DNA of 64,000 nt from Vesta saturnalis (taxonomy: Eukaryota; Arthropoda; Insecta; Coleoptera; Lampyridae): positions 888,501 to 952,500 of the forward strand of contig JARFJB010002037.1 in the NCBI GenBank assembly GCA_036346205.1, given 5' to 3'. This document shows, piece by piece, positions 42,160 through 54,003 of the stretch (its first letter is position 1; each line of letters begins with the position of its first letter). The position numbers and the translations under genes were made by a program. The notes beneath the pieces were generated by a model that did not search any database, was not told where the DNA came from, and saw nothing but the letters and a program-made list of their open reading frames with translations.

Positions 42160-42879
42160 ACATATAATTTGTAAGGTATTTGTCGAGGTATTTGTATTAT
42201 ACACCATTAAGGTCAAATCTTCTAATTTTAATGTTAACTTTTAAAATTTCTGACATTTCTTTGTGTTTAGATTTACAAAATTATTATTCTAAACACCTAT
42301 TGGTTATTTTAATAATTCATTATCTAAAAGTTTAAGTTGGTAGATTGTTTGGGGATATTGATATTTATAGTATTATATTGAAACCTGTTCATACGTTTGG
42401 TTTTATGTGTCTAAGCAAAATAATAATAATTACTTCTTATAATCATTTAACATTAAACTCTTTATTTAATTATTGTTTAAATATTTAAATAATGTGAGTT
42501 ATTTACTGCTAGTCATAAAACTAGACATGTGACCTTTTAATGTTTGCGTACTTCACCAAAAGCTAAATTCTTAGAATATATATTCTAAATGGTTTAGAAA
42601 TTGAAAATAAATTCGAAAATAAACATTTGTGATGAAGTATTTCAATATTTTGCATTTTGTCTGTCTTATATAAAACTGCATAATTTAGATTTCCTTAAAA
42701 ATAAACGTATAAAATCTGAATCTTAGAATAAATGAGAATATTGTTAAACTTCATTATTGTTATAACAGGCATCTCTGTAACTTGTTTCTTAAAGAAGTAA
42801 GTTTGTTTTTTCGCTCCCCTGTAATATTTGTGTATTTTAAAACGCGATTTTCATATTAACGCCCCTGTTTGTAAGTAAA
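42160..42879. other. AT-rich, nothing recognised
   Basis: No coding or repeat structure beyond base composition. Confidence 0.35.
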
Positions 42880-43618
42880 AGCAGATAGAATGTTACATCT
42901 TGCATAAACCACATGCGCCTGTTTACATCCAATGGCACGTTTTCAAGAAAATCAAGTAGATTTTGTAAAAAATGTAAGCTTTCCTTCGAAGAAAGGAGCA
43001 ATTATGTATTGACCAATAATACCTGCCCATACATTGACAGAAAAACGATGCTGCTTATCTATTGAGATTTTAAAATGAGAGTTTTCATTGTCGTAATGGT
43101 GATGATTTCTACAATTTGGTTGAGATGTGTTAGAGAAAGTACACAATATGAATAATCATAGTAAATAATACATATGGAAAATAATTGATCTTCATGTATT
43201 TTAGTCATCATCAATTTACTAAAATTTATACAGTTTTGATAATCCTGTTCACTAAGTTTTTGTTTGTATTCAGGATGTTTACATAATATTTTATAACTAC
43301 CGAAGTCTGAGAGATATCCAAGAGAGTACTAACTTGTCTAGTATTATGATTATGATTACTACTATTGGGATTTTCAACTACTGCATTAAGTGTATCAAAT
43401 TTCATAGCTTCACCATTAATTTTCCCTTGTCATGATTTCTTATAATTAGCATTAGCAGTAAGTTCAAAACATTCCTTAAGTTTTTCAAAACATTTAACTT
43501 GACATTTTCTTCGCTCAGGATATCGCACACCATATAGTCTGCACGCACATAAACAATTTCTATGACATTCTTCTAATAAATAAGTCATATCAACTAATTC
43601 TTTAGTAGAATAATTCAT
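42880..43618 (-). pseudogene. Mariner-like transposase (DUF4817 group), truncated and decayed
   Basis: The ATG at 43618 opens a 62-codon helix-turn-helix start (STKELVDMTYLLEECHRNCL, then KYPERRKCQ-like). Remnants of the second helix-turn-helix follow at ~43380-43300 (NTRQVSTLLDISQTSV), then 43146-42952 with HRFSVNVWAGIIGQYIIAPF and, in a further frame, FLENVPLDVNRRMWFMQD up to the second catalytic Asp. The C-terminal third is absent. Confidence 0.7.
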
Positions 43619-43619
43619 A

Positions 43620-44420
43620 TTAATGTTTTATACGAGGTAATATTAATGGGATAACAAACACAGGTAGTAAAACAAGCAATTAAAGGTGATTGTTCAATGC
43701 TACTGAGAAACTGACAGTAGTTTTGTTTGTTGCTTAAATTTATAAAGCCTTCTTCGTACCAATTAGACTCTACTCGTGTTTTGTTCGAGATCCTCTATGA
43801 AGTACCTATCTCAAACATAATAATGCTTATTTTTGGTAAAAATAAATAAAAAAATAATTTCGAATTTTCCAGTTAATTCTTTAAGTATAAGGCTAATTTT
43901 ATATGCAATTTTTAAGCAAAATCCTTTTAAATCTGTTTTTCTGGATATAAAATTCAAAATATATCAAAAACTGCTAGGTTTAACCCCTGCAATGGCTATA
44001 CCAGAAGAAAGATAATTTAATTTTACATAACCGGGGATAAAAAAATGCAGTGTTCCATTTGAAAACAAGTTTTCGCAGTTTAAAATTACCTAAAAGTGGC
44101 ATGGAACATGTAACACTTGGTATATTATTTTCCATTCTATTTTAATTGCAGATGTTAGACCACTCATCTTAATCTGTGCCAAAAATTAAATTCAAATATA
44201 CTATATGAAAAAAGTTATATGGCTCCTTCCAGAAATTTTCATCTGTAATTTTTCTCTTTTTATGTTAAATGTCTCCGATATCTTAGGGTTTAACATAGGG
44301 TGCGACACATGTTTTTGACCCAAAATTTTGCGCTCTTTCCGAATTTCAAAAAACATATAGGGTGTTCCCTTTAAAATAAAGTTAGTAGCTGTCTAGGAGA
44401 TTCCCTGTACTATCACCGAT
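43620..44420. other. No gene recognised
   Basis: AT-rich. GGGTGTTCCCTTTAAAATAA near 44350 resembles the terminal motif of mariner-like MITEs elsewhere in the window, but no partner is found. Confidence 0.35.
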
Positions 44421-44552
44421 ATTTTATTAAATACATTAGTAAAAGGTTTACCTCGAGTAGGATTTGATCCTATGACCTGTACTCTAGCAATGTACAGGTC
44501 GTAGGTTCAAATCCTACTCGAGGTAAACTTTTTATTTATGTATTTAATAAAA
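44421..44552. repeat. Hairpin of two head-to-head truncated tRNA-like SINE ends
   Basis: The sequence from ATTTTATTAAATACAT through TACCTCGAGTAGGATT to GACCTGTAC is repeated in inverse orientation after a loop of about 20 nt. Each arm has a tRNA-type B box (GGTTCAAATCC on the plus-reading arm at ~44501-44511). Related to the fuller copy at 45165-45285. Confidence 0.7.
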
Positions 44553-44571
44553 TTAATAATAATTTTTAATT

Positions 44572-44785
44572 AAATACTAATTGACGTTGCAGTCAATGTA
44601 AATAAGGCCCAAACTCTTTGTTGCTGTGTCAAGCTTTTGGAATTCTTTATTCCTTTATCAAGACAAACTAAAAGTTTAGAATGAAGAAATGTGCTTGGAT
44701 TTAATAATTGTTAAAAACATACCTAACGTAAGTCATTAATGAAAGTTATACATATACACAATAAAATTTTAACACATATAGAAGG
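44572..44785 (+). repeat. Inverted repeat flanking the Copia element, left arm
   Basis: About 210 bp matching 51085-51293 in inverse orientation (shared: TTTGTTGCTGTGTCAAGCTT, AGACAAACTAAAAGTTTAG, GTGCTTGGATTTAATAAT). The two arms bracket the Copia copy. Confidence 0.75.
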
Positions 44786-44894
44786 TGGTCCAGAATAATA
44801 TACCATAATTGTTAGAGCTAATCGTATGTTAAAAAATAAGGGTATCTCTTTATATACACTTTGTTCCTTAACTTAATAATAAGGGAGATACCAT

Positions 44895-45066
44895 TGAATT
44901 TGTAGAGGATTTTTGTGTATGTTAAGAAAATTATTAGGAGAAAAATATATTTGTTTATTTTTTCATAGACATTGACATTATACAACAGAGTGCTCTAGAT
45001 TATTATTTGTGATTAGTATTTCCCTAAGTGTACAACGTATCAAATAAGTTATATTAACATTTAACA
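44895..45066 (-). repeat. Copia 3' LTR, internally deleted
   Basis: 172 bp. The shared segments with the other LTR include TGAATTTGTAGAGGATTTTT and CCCTAAGTGTACA. Confidence 0.7.
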
Positions 45067-45164
45067 CCCCACCCCCCCCTTCTTCAATTTAAACATAGTA
45101 AACAAATGTTTTTAAATTGCAACAGAGTATAGGTAACATACTATAAGTAAAAAAAAATATAAAT

Positions 45165-45285
45165 GAAATTTTATTAAATACATAAATAAAAAGTTTACCT
45201 CGAGTAGGGTTTGAACCTACGACCTGTACTTTGCTAGAGTACCGCGCTAACCAACTGCGTCATCAAGGTTCAAGCCCCAATCAAT
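45165..45285 (-). repeat. tRNA-derived SINE copy
   Basis: On the minus strand: A box GACGCAGTTGGTTAGCGCGG, anticodon-like hairpin GTACT-CTAGCAA-AGTAC (anticodon position AGC), and a perfect B box GGTTCAAACCC. The 5' acceptor arm cannot pair with the 3' end (ACTCGAGGTA), so it is not a functional tRNA gene. A tail TTTTTATTTATGTATTTAAT follows. It lies inside the Copia 3' region. Confidence 0.65.
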
Positions 45286-45429
45286 GTAAATTTTGTCTTT
45301 ATGTATGTAGAACTTTGAACTTATTCGTTCATAACAAAAACTTATAATAAAGTAACAAATTGTTTACAAATACTAACCTGAAAGTGATTCATCCTAAAGC
45401 TGATTAACATAAAAAAATGATGAAATGTT

Positions 45430-47828
45430 TAACAAAATTCTTTAACATTTAATTTGTGTTTAAAATAATTAAACTTTACTTTAGCTAAAGGCTTAGTCAT
45501 TATATCAGAAATGTTTTCATTTGATGAAACATATTTAACTTCTAATAAGCCTTTTGCTACAATATCTTTAACAAAATGAGCTTTTATATCAATATCTTTG
45601 AACGTTTGCTATTTTCAAAACTTTGAATTGAGTATAGAGCACTTTGATTATCTATAAAGCTTTAACATTATTTAAAGAAAAATCTGAACAAATACCTCTT
45701 AGGTAGAGTATTTCGAGGCAGTTAAAGCACTGGCTAAATACTCTGCCTCGTAACTAGAGTGTGCAACAACAGATTGTATCTTTCACATCCATGAGACTAA
45801 GTTTTTATTAAAAAATATAACGCTACCACTTACACTTTTCCTCTAGGTGATCGCTTCCCCAGTCAGCATCAGAGTAAGTAATAATATATTGTTCATCATT
45901 ATAATTAGGTTCATAGATAAGAGACACATTTCGAGAAAATTTTAGATAACGAAGAATACGTTTTGTCGCTTGCCACATTTGGTTCGTTGGTTTATCTATA
46001 AATCTGCTGAGACAGGATATGAGATATCTGGTCTACTTATAGTTGCTACATATAAGAGTGATCCTATTAGTTCTTTATAGAGTATAGGGTACATGTTTTG
46101 ATTGATTTATTGATATTCGATTTGAAGATTTGTTTCCATGGGTGTTTGGGAAGGTTTACTTTCTTGCATATTGAATTACTTCAGCATATTTCTGTATAAA
46201 TGTTGTTTGTGTTAGACATTTCTTATTATTTATTGTTTCTATTTGCATTCCCAGAAAGTTCACCAAGATTTTTTGCGTTGAATTCTTTTTCTAGCTCTTC
46301 TAGTATTTTATGAGTATTTATACCCATTAATATTATGTCATCAACTCAGAGAAGTAGCCAAACATCATCTCCAATATACAGTGTGTCCGAGATTCAGCAT
46401 GCATGTATTGCTATATTCGTTAATATTGAAGATAGAATGTCGGTTAAATGGGGAAAGTTTTAGAGAATTTTATGGCTATCATCATGGTAAAGTCAGATTT
46501 GAAGTAACTTTTTTTGTTTTTGAAATAATTGAAGAAAACAAAAATTGTGCATTTTCTACTACCCCCTGTAGCTCTTTTATTTGAAGTCTGACAACATTTT
46601 GATTTGTACATTATTATGACATTTTTAAAAGACGATTTAAAAAAAAGTACCAAAATTTATCTACAGTCATTAATTTTTGAAATACATACACTAAATATTG
46701 TTTTTCATATGGACTCCATCTTGGATTTTTACATTATCGAATAGTATTTTTTATCACCTTTTCAGCAATGTATCACATGATACGAGAATTTACTTCCAAC
46801 TATCAAAAATTTAAACCCTTGCTAATTTATCTGTTTTTACTTACAAAATTTAATACATTTCTAACTTTTGTTTTTGGACGCTATTTGGATTTTTACATTA
46901 TCGAATAGTGGATTTTAACACCTCTTCTACAATGTATTACATGATATGAAAATGTAGAAAATGTGTGGAGTGTAGAGGAGGACATATTGAGCATGTTTTA
47001 TGATAGTTCCTATTATCGGTTTTGTTTTTATTTTAGTTATTAGAAATTACAATAATTAGGAATCTAATTTTATAAATTTTTCATTTATTAATCCATGCCT
47101 TCTCAAGGCATACTATTTCAATTTTATATTTTTTAAATTTTTGATAGTTGGAAGTAAATTCTCGTATCATGTGATACATTGCTGAAAAGGTGATAAAAAA
47201 TACTATTCGATAATGTAAAAATCCAAGATGGCGTCCATATGAAAAACAATAGTTAGTGTATGTATTTCAAAAACAAATGACTGTAGATAAATTTTAGTAC
47301 TTTTTTTAAAATTGTCTTTTAAAAGTGTCATAATAATGTACAAATCAAAATGTTGTCAGACTTCAAATAAAAGAGCTACAGGAGGTAGTAGAAAATGCAC
47401 AATTTTTGTTTTCTTCAATTATTTAAAAAACAAAAAAAGTACTTCAAATCTGACTTTACCATGATGATAGCCATAAAATTCTCTAAAACTTTCCCCATTT
47501 AACCGACATTCTATCTTCAATATTAACGAATATAGCAATACATGCATGCTGAATCTCGGACACAATGTATACACAGAAATGATTTCCTAAACGTCTTAAT
47601 TCATATTTTCACAGCAAATTCTTGAAAACGTTTGTTCCACATACGTGGAGCTTCTCTTAGTCCATATAAAGCTTTTTGTAACTTTAAGACAATGTATTTA
47701 TTTTCGGTTATCACCCCTTTGGGAATTTTAATATACACGTCTATATTTAAGTTTCCATAAAGGAACGCCGTAGGTATATCTAATTGTGTGATTTTGAAAT
47801 TGCTTTGTATGGTAAACGAAATAAACAT
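45430..47828 (-). pseudogene. Copia reverse transcriptase and RNase H, split by a fold-back element
   Basis: 47828-47601 shows RT motif A (ITQLDIPTAFLYGNLNIDVY) and VLKLQKALYGLREAPRMWNK. The gene is then interrupted by the 1.2-kb fold-back at 46379-47567. Beyond it, the RT end and RNase H remain in broken frames, with an NQSALYSIQSFENS-like block, DIDIKAHFVKDIVAKGLLEV and NISDIMTKPLAK at 45480-45640. This enzyme copies the RNA into DNA. Multiple slips and stops. Confidence 0.8.
46379..47567. mobile_element. Fold-back MITE of mariner type, TA target, 1,189 bp
   Basis: The ends CAGTGTGTCCGAGATTC and, inverted, CATTGTGTCCGAGATTC are flanked by TA (46377-46378, 47568-47569). Arms of about 430 bp (46379-46812 and 47135-47567) match nearly perfectly and enclose a centre of about 320 bp with a second pair of related segments. 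No transposase. Inserted in the Copia pol gene. Confidence 0.85.
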
Positions 47829-47833
47829 TCTAA

Positions 47834-49200
47834 TTGTTTGATACCTTGCAACGGGTGCATAGACATTATAATAGTGTTCTTCTTGATAACCCTTTGCTAC
47901 TAATCTTGCCTTTTTTAAGCCGTTTTGTTTTACTTTGTAAACCCATCTTGTGTCAATTGCCTTTTTTCCTTTTGGTAAAATTTGTGGTTCCCATGTGTCA
48001 TGTTTTATATGAGCCTCTAATTCTTTTTTTATTGCATTTTGCCATTCAATACCTGATTTTACAGCACTGTCATAATTTTGGGGTTCATCTTCTTGTGTTG
48101 TAAAACAGTATGCAGAATAAAGCTCATAATCTCTAAATTTGTATGGTATATTGACTTGTCTTTTATTTGGTCTTTGGGTAATATTTTCTTGTTCTGAATC
48201 TGAGCTGTACTCACTTTCATCTGTATTTTCTCTCTTTTATTCTTGTCTATTTTCTGGCTGATATTTTACATTATTTTCTTGTTTTATATTTTTCTCTATC
48301 TGTTTTTCTTCGTATAATTCATAATGTCATTTTCATCAAATTTAACATCTCTTGAAACAAGGATATCGTCGGTTTCAGGATCCCACAACCTGTAACTGTT
48401 TGTACTATAACCTATCATACGTACTTGCTTAGCTCTAGTTTCTAGCTTATCGCCAGAATTCGGTAATTTACTTAAATCTATTTTTCCAAAAAAAGAAAAT
48501 TTTACCGTGATATAACCTCAAAGAGCGCATTTGTGGGTGACCTATTAAGCTGATAGGCTGCACTACGTATTGTCTCTCCCCATATGTGTCTAGGTAAATT
48601 TGTCTACAAACATAATTCTAATTTTATCCAGCAGTGTTCGATTGGTCTTTTCACCAACACCGTTCTGTTGCCTTGTGTATGGCAATGTATATTCTACTTT
48701 AATACCTTTTTGTGTGCAAAAGTTTTTAAGTTCGGTTGTTGAGAACTCTCCTCCATTATCACATCTAATACGAGCACATCTATGCCCTTGTGACTTAAGT
48801 TCGCTTATAAAATTCATTAGATTTATTGCTACCTCATTTTTTTGTTTTAGTAAGAATATAGTGGTAAAATGAGAAAAATCATTAATTATTACCTGGTAGT
48901 ATTTTTCACCGTTTTTTGTTGAGGTTCTTATTGGACTTCCTACATCAGTATGTAACAACTCTCCTACATGCTTTGATCTTGATAACTCTCTATTTTCAAA
49001 TGGTTGCCTTCTTTACAAGGTCCACATACAGTACTTGCAACAGGCAAGTTTAACATTTTCATGCACTGATCCGACAAATGACCTAATCTTTTATGCCAAG
49101 TGTACCTGAAATTGTTAAATTGGTAAAAAGTCTACTATCTACATTAACCAAAGCAAATTTTGCAACATAAAGATTACCTCGCGCAATACATTTAATTTTA
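47834..49200 (-). pseudogene. Copia integrase (GAG_pre-integrase + rve) and linker
   Basis: 49150-49000 shows TWHKRLGHLSDQCMKML and a CGPC zinc-binding pair. 48958-48590 carries the rve core: MLHTDVGSP (Asp), IRCDNGGEFSTTELKNFC (Asp) and QQNGVGEKTNRTLLDK (Glu). 48590-47834 is the linker to RT, with VKSGIEWQNAIKKELEAHIK and DTRWVYKVKQNGLKKARLVA. Several slips and stops, but the catalytic triad is readable. Confidence 0.8.
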
Positions 49201-50422
49201 TTACCCTCTACTTTTATTTGTGCATTTTTTGATTCTCTTAACAGAAAGTAGATTATGTGTCAATTTAGGAACAATTAAATCAATTTTTAACTGTTTATAC
49301 TTTACTACTAGTTTTCCTTTAGTTTTAGCTTTAAGCACATTTCCATTTGCAACCCTAATAGCAATATCATTTTCTAAATTAACATTTTCAATAACCAAAT
49401 GATCAGTTGCACCACTATCTAGTGTAAATTCAATTTCTGACTGAATTACTCTTAACATTTGACTCTGTATTACTCTTAACACTAGTCATGTCTGCAGTCT
49501 CTACCTCCGTTATAAAGGATATATTTTCTTCACTATTTTCACCTATCTGATTTGCTTGTCTCCTAAATCCTCTTCCATAGCTGCGACCTCTACCTTTTCT
49601 TGCGAAACCGCTCCAGTGTCCCCTTCCAGGTGTTTCCATTTTCTTTGTGATTTTAGGACAGTTTTTATAGAAATGTCCAGGTTCACCACACTCGTAACAG
49701 TTATTAGATTTCTCTTGATACTTATTTACACTAAAGGCACAACTTTTGCTAACAAAATCCGGTTGAGAGTCTTTAAATTTCAGTTCAGCGCCGAATAGAC
49801 GTCCTTTAACAAACTCTAAAGTTATGTCTGTAGTCACAGTTTCGATTGAGGTTATAACTGTTTCATACTTCTCGGGCATTGTCAGTAATAAATAACAAGC
49901 TTTGTCACTTTCATCTAATTTTGATCCAGTAGCTTCTAATTCTCTTAACAACGATTCAACTTACATAAAATGATTTTGCAAATTATCTGAAGTGCACTTT
50001 AGTTTCAACCGCTTTTTAATCACGAAGAGTTTAGTAAACGTACTCTTTCTTTTCAAAACATTTCCTAAAGATTTCAGCATCCCATCAGCTGTTTTCGCGT
50101 CTTTCATGTATTACAAGTGTTTGTCAAAAATACATTGCACAATAATGCATTTCGCCTTCGAATCTTTCCTGTTAAACTCGGCCGTCTGTTCATTAGTCAT
50201 TGCATTGTATATATCCGATCTTACATCAATGCCACTTTTAACATGTTCTTTATCCAACAAAATTTCAACTCTGAAACGCCAGTTCGAGTAATTCGTACTT
50301 GTTAGTTGAGGAAAAGGCCTTTTCTTTTTGTATTGCTTTACCAAGTTGAAAACACGTTTTTCTCCTACCCTTGAAATTTTCTTTTCAATTCTTCGACCCC
50401 ACACACCACCAAAAAAAATCAC
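49201..50422 (-). pseudogene. Copia Gag and aspartic protease
   Basis: 50422-50111 is the Gag N-terminus (STNYSNWRFRVEILLDKEHV). After a stop-containing stretch, 49951-49430 continues with DESDKACYLLLTMPEKYETV and one CCHC knuckle (CYECGEPGHFYKNC), then an Arg/Gly-rich segment (RKGRGRSYGRGFRRQ). 49482-49201 overlaps in another frame and carries the protease active site LDSGATDHL. Gag packages the RNA and the protease matures the particle. Confidence 0.85.
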
Positions 50423-50451
50423 TCCCTATTAAATTCATGCCTATAACCTAT

Positions 50452-50931
50452 TGAATTTGTAGAGGATTTTTGGGTATGTTAAGAAAATTATTTTTTCATA
50501 TACAGAGAGGGTGGGGAGAGGGGACACTCAATGTTAAATTTGATAGACTTAATAGCGCCCTCATATAATTTGGGAGGAAGTATTTTCTTCACACGCGCGA
50601 AATTCAAATTTGAAATTATTTTTATTTTGAAATTTTATTATTTTAAAACGTATTCAAAAGTATAATTTACATGTATGAAACACATTAAAACGTGTACGTA
50701 TTTAATAAGCAAGTAGTAAAATGTAATTTTTTTTTATTTAAAAGTGCAATTTTCCTTTTTTCTGTACTGTCAAATTAACTTTTTGCAAAAATGTCAAATA
50801 AACTGCAGGATGCAACTTTACATGGCTAGTCAACTCTAGATTATTATTTGAAACAGTATCGCTTGTGCCATCTAGTTAGTGTTTCCCTAAGTGTACACCA
50901 TACCCAATAAATTACATTAACATTTAACAAA
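50452..50931 (-). repeat. Copia 5' LTR
   Basis: 480 bp, TG...CA bounded on the minus strand. Shares both ends with 44895-45066, but the centre differs because the other LTR lost about 300 bp. Confidence 0.7.
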
Positions 50932-51084
50932 TGCAACCCTGTAAAGGGTTGAAATGAAAACCATTTTTTTTTATATTCTAGACGCTTTTGAATAACGGGT
51001 ACACACGCGCACACTGTATAAGAACCCACACTTTACATAATGGTTATTTTATCGTTGACTAGCTGCGATGTTTTGTTATATATG

Positions 51085-51293
51085 TGTTAAAATTTTAATC
51101 TGTATTGTATAACTTTAATTAATGACTCACGTTAGGTATGTTTTTAACAATTATTATTAAATCCAAGCACATTTGTTCATGCTAAACTTTTAGTTTGTCT
51201 TGATAAGGGAATAAAGAATTCCAAAAGCTTGACACAGCAACAAAGGGAGCCTTTTTACGTTGACTGCAAATTAGTATTTGATAATATGAATTA
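51085..51293 (-). repeat. Inverted repeat flanking the Copia element, right arm
   Basis: Partner of 44572-44785. Ends outward at TTTGCAGTCAACG-like sequence. Probably the TIRs of an older DNA element into which the Copia inserted. Confidence 0.75.
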
Positions 51294-51309
51294 GTCAGTC
51301 AACATTCCT

Positions 51310-51311
<2 letters not shown>

Positions 51312-51361
<50 letters not shown>
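51312..51361. repeat. (TA)n microsatellite
   Basis: Pure TA run that adjoins the left end of the large palindromic composite, providing its TA target site. Confidence 0.95.
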
Positions 51362-51363
<2 letters not shown>

Positions 51364-51489
51364 AAGTGTTCAAATAGTGCGGTAAAGTTTTTTTATAGGG
51401 TTATTATAATAGATACAAAAAAATTATAAAAGCACAATTGTTAAGCATCTCAAGGTGCATGATCCAAAATCATACAGGGTACTCTACCG

Positions 51490-52196
51490 GGTGTAAATCA
51501 AATAGGGGCCACCCCTGTAACTTTTGACCGGGTCGTTAGATTTTGTTCAAATTTTGGTGGGTTATATTAGTGCCAGTTTGGGATTTTTACATAAAAAAAC
51601 AATATACATACAGTTCATCTGTCAAATGTCAACTCAGACGCCATTTTAATTTTATTTTTTTAAATATTTTTTTAATTTTAGATCATTATGATGTCTTCTA
51701 ATTATAGAGAATCGACGTACAATTACCCCCACAATATTATTTTTCCTAATAATTAATTTTTGTGAAGTTTGTTAACGATCAAGTTTAAAAATTACGGTTT
51801 TTTAACTAAAACTCACTGTTCCCAATAGAAACATACATGGGCCACCCTGTATGTCGAATAGCTCTTTCAAGTACTAGTAAAACGATTTAGTTCCTAAATA
51901 AAGCAGTAATTTTTAATTTTTATTAACACAACATGGTCCTGAAACCGACTCTGTCAAAAGTAAAATGGCGTTTGAGTTGACATTTGGCAGATGAACTGTG
52001 TGTATTTGAAGCCGTAGAATCCTTCCATGTAAAAATATACAGGTTGTTCCATTTAAATTTTCAGCTTTTGTGTCATTTCCGGTGAAACCGGAAGTCGGTC
52101 ATATTGTTTTTTTATGTAAAAAAAATCCGGAACTGGCTCTAATATAACCCATCAAAACTAACGACCTGTTCAAAAGCTACAGGGGTGGTTTACAAC
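51490..52196. repeat. Nested fold-back of about 700 bp in the left arm
   Basis: Outer segments GGCCACCCCTGTAACTTTTG and, inverted, CAAAAGCTACAGGGGTGG pair, followed inward by GGGTTATATTAGTGCCAGTT, TTTTTACATAAAAAAACAAT and CAGTTCATCTGTCAAATGTC with their inverted partners. Confidence 0.75.
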
Positions 52197-52979
52197 CTAT
52201 CCAAACATACATTTTTTTAAATGGCATCACATATTTTTTATTTTTTATTTGAACTCGGCTCGTTTTTACAAATCCCCTGATATGGTGTTTGTTTGGAGTT
52301 TGCCGAGGATTTTAAAAGTTATGGTCACTTTAAGGTTAAAATCGTCATGAATTCAGGACTCTGTATCTTTTCTAATGTAACCAATTTTCTGTATTTGATG
52401 ACAAAGATTTTTTTTTGTAAGTGAAATTATATTTCGCAATTATTACACTTTGCATACGGGGCGACTCAAAACGTAAATCTGTACTTTTCTCACTTAACTT
52501 AAATAGAACGCCCTATATTTTTTGTGCTCTCTAGGAAGTCACTAAATAACTATTTCATTTTTATTAACATTTCCCTATACCTAACTTCGACGGTTTCTGA
52601 GATATTTTCCTTTTATTAACAAAATCCATTTTTTTAATGTAATTTTTGATTTTATCAAGTTAGCTATGAATTACAAGAACTTTATTATGATCTGTTTTGA
52701 TAAAAATTAATAAATTGTTCTTTTTATCTTTCCCTATTTTACTTTAAAATGCTTAATTTAAAATTGTAAGAATAGAAATAGTATAAATACTTTTATTAAA
52801 AAAAAACTAAAATGGATTGTGATTTCAACATAATTTGAATCATTATTGAATAAGTGCTTTTTTTGTTATGCGTAATAATAAACACATTATAAAATTAAAT
52901 TTAATTTAAATAGAATTAGTACTAACAGAAACTCATTAACAAATAATATCAAAAAAACCAAATTAAAACTTTTAGCACA

Positions 52980-53230
52980 AATGTGCATAATGACCTTCAA
53001 TAACATCAATCCAATGTTGTAGTCTTTCTTCAAAAAAATTGTACATTTTGAAGCATATGAACATTGATAGTTTGAAACACGTCTCGTATTACTTGTTTCA
53101 TGTCTTGCTGCGTTGTTGGTGGAACTTTATACACTTCATTTTTAATGTAACCCCACATAAAAAAATCAATTTTAGAAACTTCCGGTGATCTAGGAGGCCA
53201 GCTAAACGGTCCGCCCTTCCTACCCACCTA
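52980..53230 (-). pseudogene. Mariner-like transposase, C-terminal remnant (left arm)
   Basis: Minus-strand reading FSWPPRSPEVSKIDFFMWGY followed by IKNEVYKVPPTTQQDMKQVI, the typical end of DUF4817-group mariner-like transposases. Mirror image of ~59500-59760. Confidence 0.7.
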
Positions 53231-53526
53231 TCCATTCTTGATTTTATCAAGTTAGCTATGACTTACACGAACTTTTTTACGATCCGTTTTGGTAAAAATC
53301 AATAAATTATTCTTTTTATCTTTGCCTATTTTATTTTAAAATTATTAATGTAAAATTGCAAGAATTTAAGACCTTCTCAATAATTTTTATCACAAAATCT
53401 AGATCACTTTGACTGACAAAAAAACGTTGACAATTAGGTAACAATTAGAATTATTGTCAATCTGAAGTTGCGTTGTGTTGTTCTGAACTGTGTAGTTTCA
53501 CAATTAATTTCCCAATAAATGAAATG

Positions 53527-53938
53527 ATTAATGTGGTTCTGGTATTTGGTGCAAGTGACGAAAATATCCTACTTGCAACGAGAATGTATACACAACGAAT
53601 CCCTGATTGCAGACAACCGACAAAAAATCGTTCGAAAAATTAATTGAACGATTTAAACGTACAGGTAATATTGTTTATGAAAAAACGGAAAGAGAAAAAT
53701 CTGCATTAAATCAACCAAATGAAGGTAATGTGCTTTCGAAAGTTACAAAAGATCCTCATATCAGTGTCCGTCAAATAGCAATGGAGTTTCATGTAAGTAA
53801 AAGTTCTGTGCATAGAATTCTCAGAAGACACAATATGCATCCTTATCATATTCAACTCCATCAGGAATTAGGAGATGAGGATTTTCAACGAAGAATAAAC
53901 TTTTGTCCCAAGACACAATTCAGCTCCTGTGAAGTTAC

Positions 53939-53940
<2 letters not shown>
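53527..53940 (+). pseudogene. Mariner-like transposase, N-terminal part ending in a TA run
   Basis: Plus strand: a DUF4817-like start with a slip at ~53600, then SFEKLIERFKRTGNIVYEKT and the second helix-turn-helix (DPHISVRQIAMEFHVSKSSV), ending HQELGDEDFQRRINFC. The frame then enters the (TA)n run at 53940-54000 and is lost. Confidence 0.75.

Positions 53941-54000
<60 letters not shown>
53940..54000. repeat. (TA)n microsatellite inside a transposase relic
   Basis: About 30 TA units. On its left the transposase N-terminus points right. On its right the catalytic part points left. Confidence 0.95.

Positions 54001-54003
<3 letters not shown>

Larger units (their letters stand above)
44895..50931 (-). 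mobile_element. Ty1/Copia LTR retrotransposon, minus strand, decayed
   Basis: LTRs read TGTTAAATGTTAATGTAA to CTCTACAAATTCA: the 5' LTR is 50452-50931 and the 3' LTR is 44895-45066, shortened by a deletion. A polypurine tract (minus strand GGGGGGGGTGGGG, plus 45067-45080) abuts the 3' LTR. After the 5' LTR the minus strand reads AGGTTATAGGCATG, which could pair with an internal part of initiator tRNA as in Drosophila copia. Gag, protease, integrase, reverse transcriptase and RNase H follow in Copia order. A fold-back MITE at 46379-47567 splits pol. No target duplication is evident. Confidence 0.85.

Noticed and set aside
45193..45262. Functional tRNA-Ala(AGC) gene
   Set aside because: The A box has a mismatch and the acceptor ends do not pair. 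Related copies nearby share a non-tRNA tail, so a SINE is more likely.
44895..50931. Target-site duplication of the Copia element
   Set aside because: The 5 bases beyond the LTRs do not match (ACCAT versus AATGC), so none is reported.
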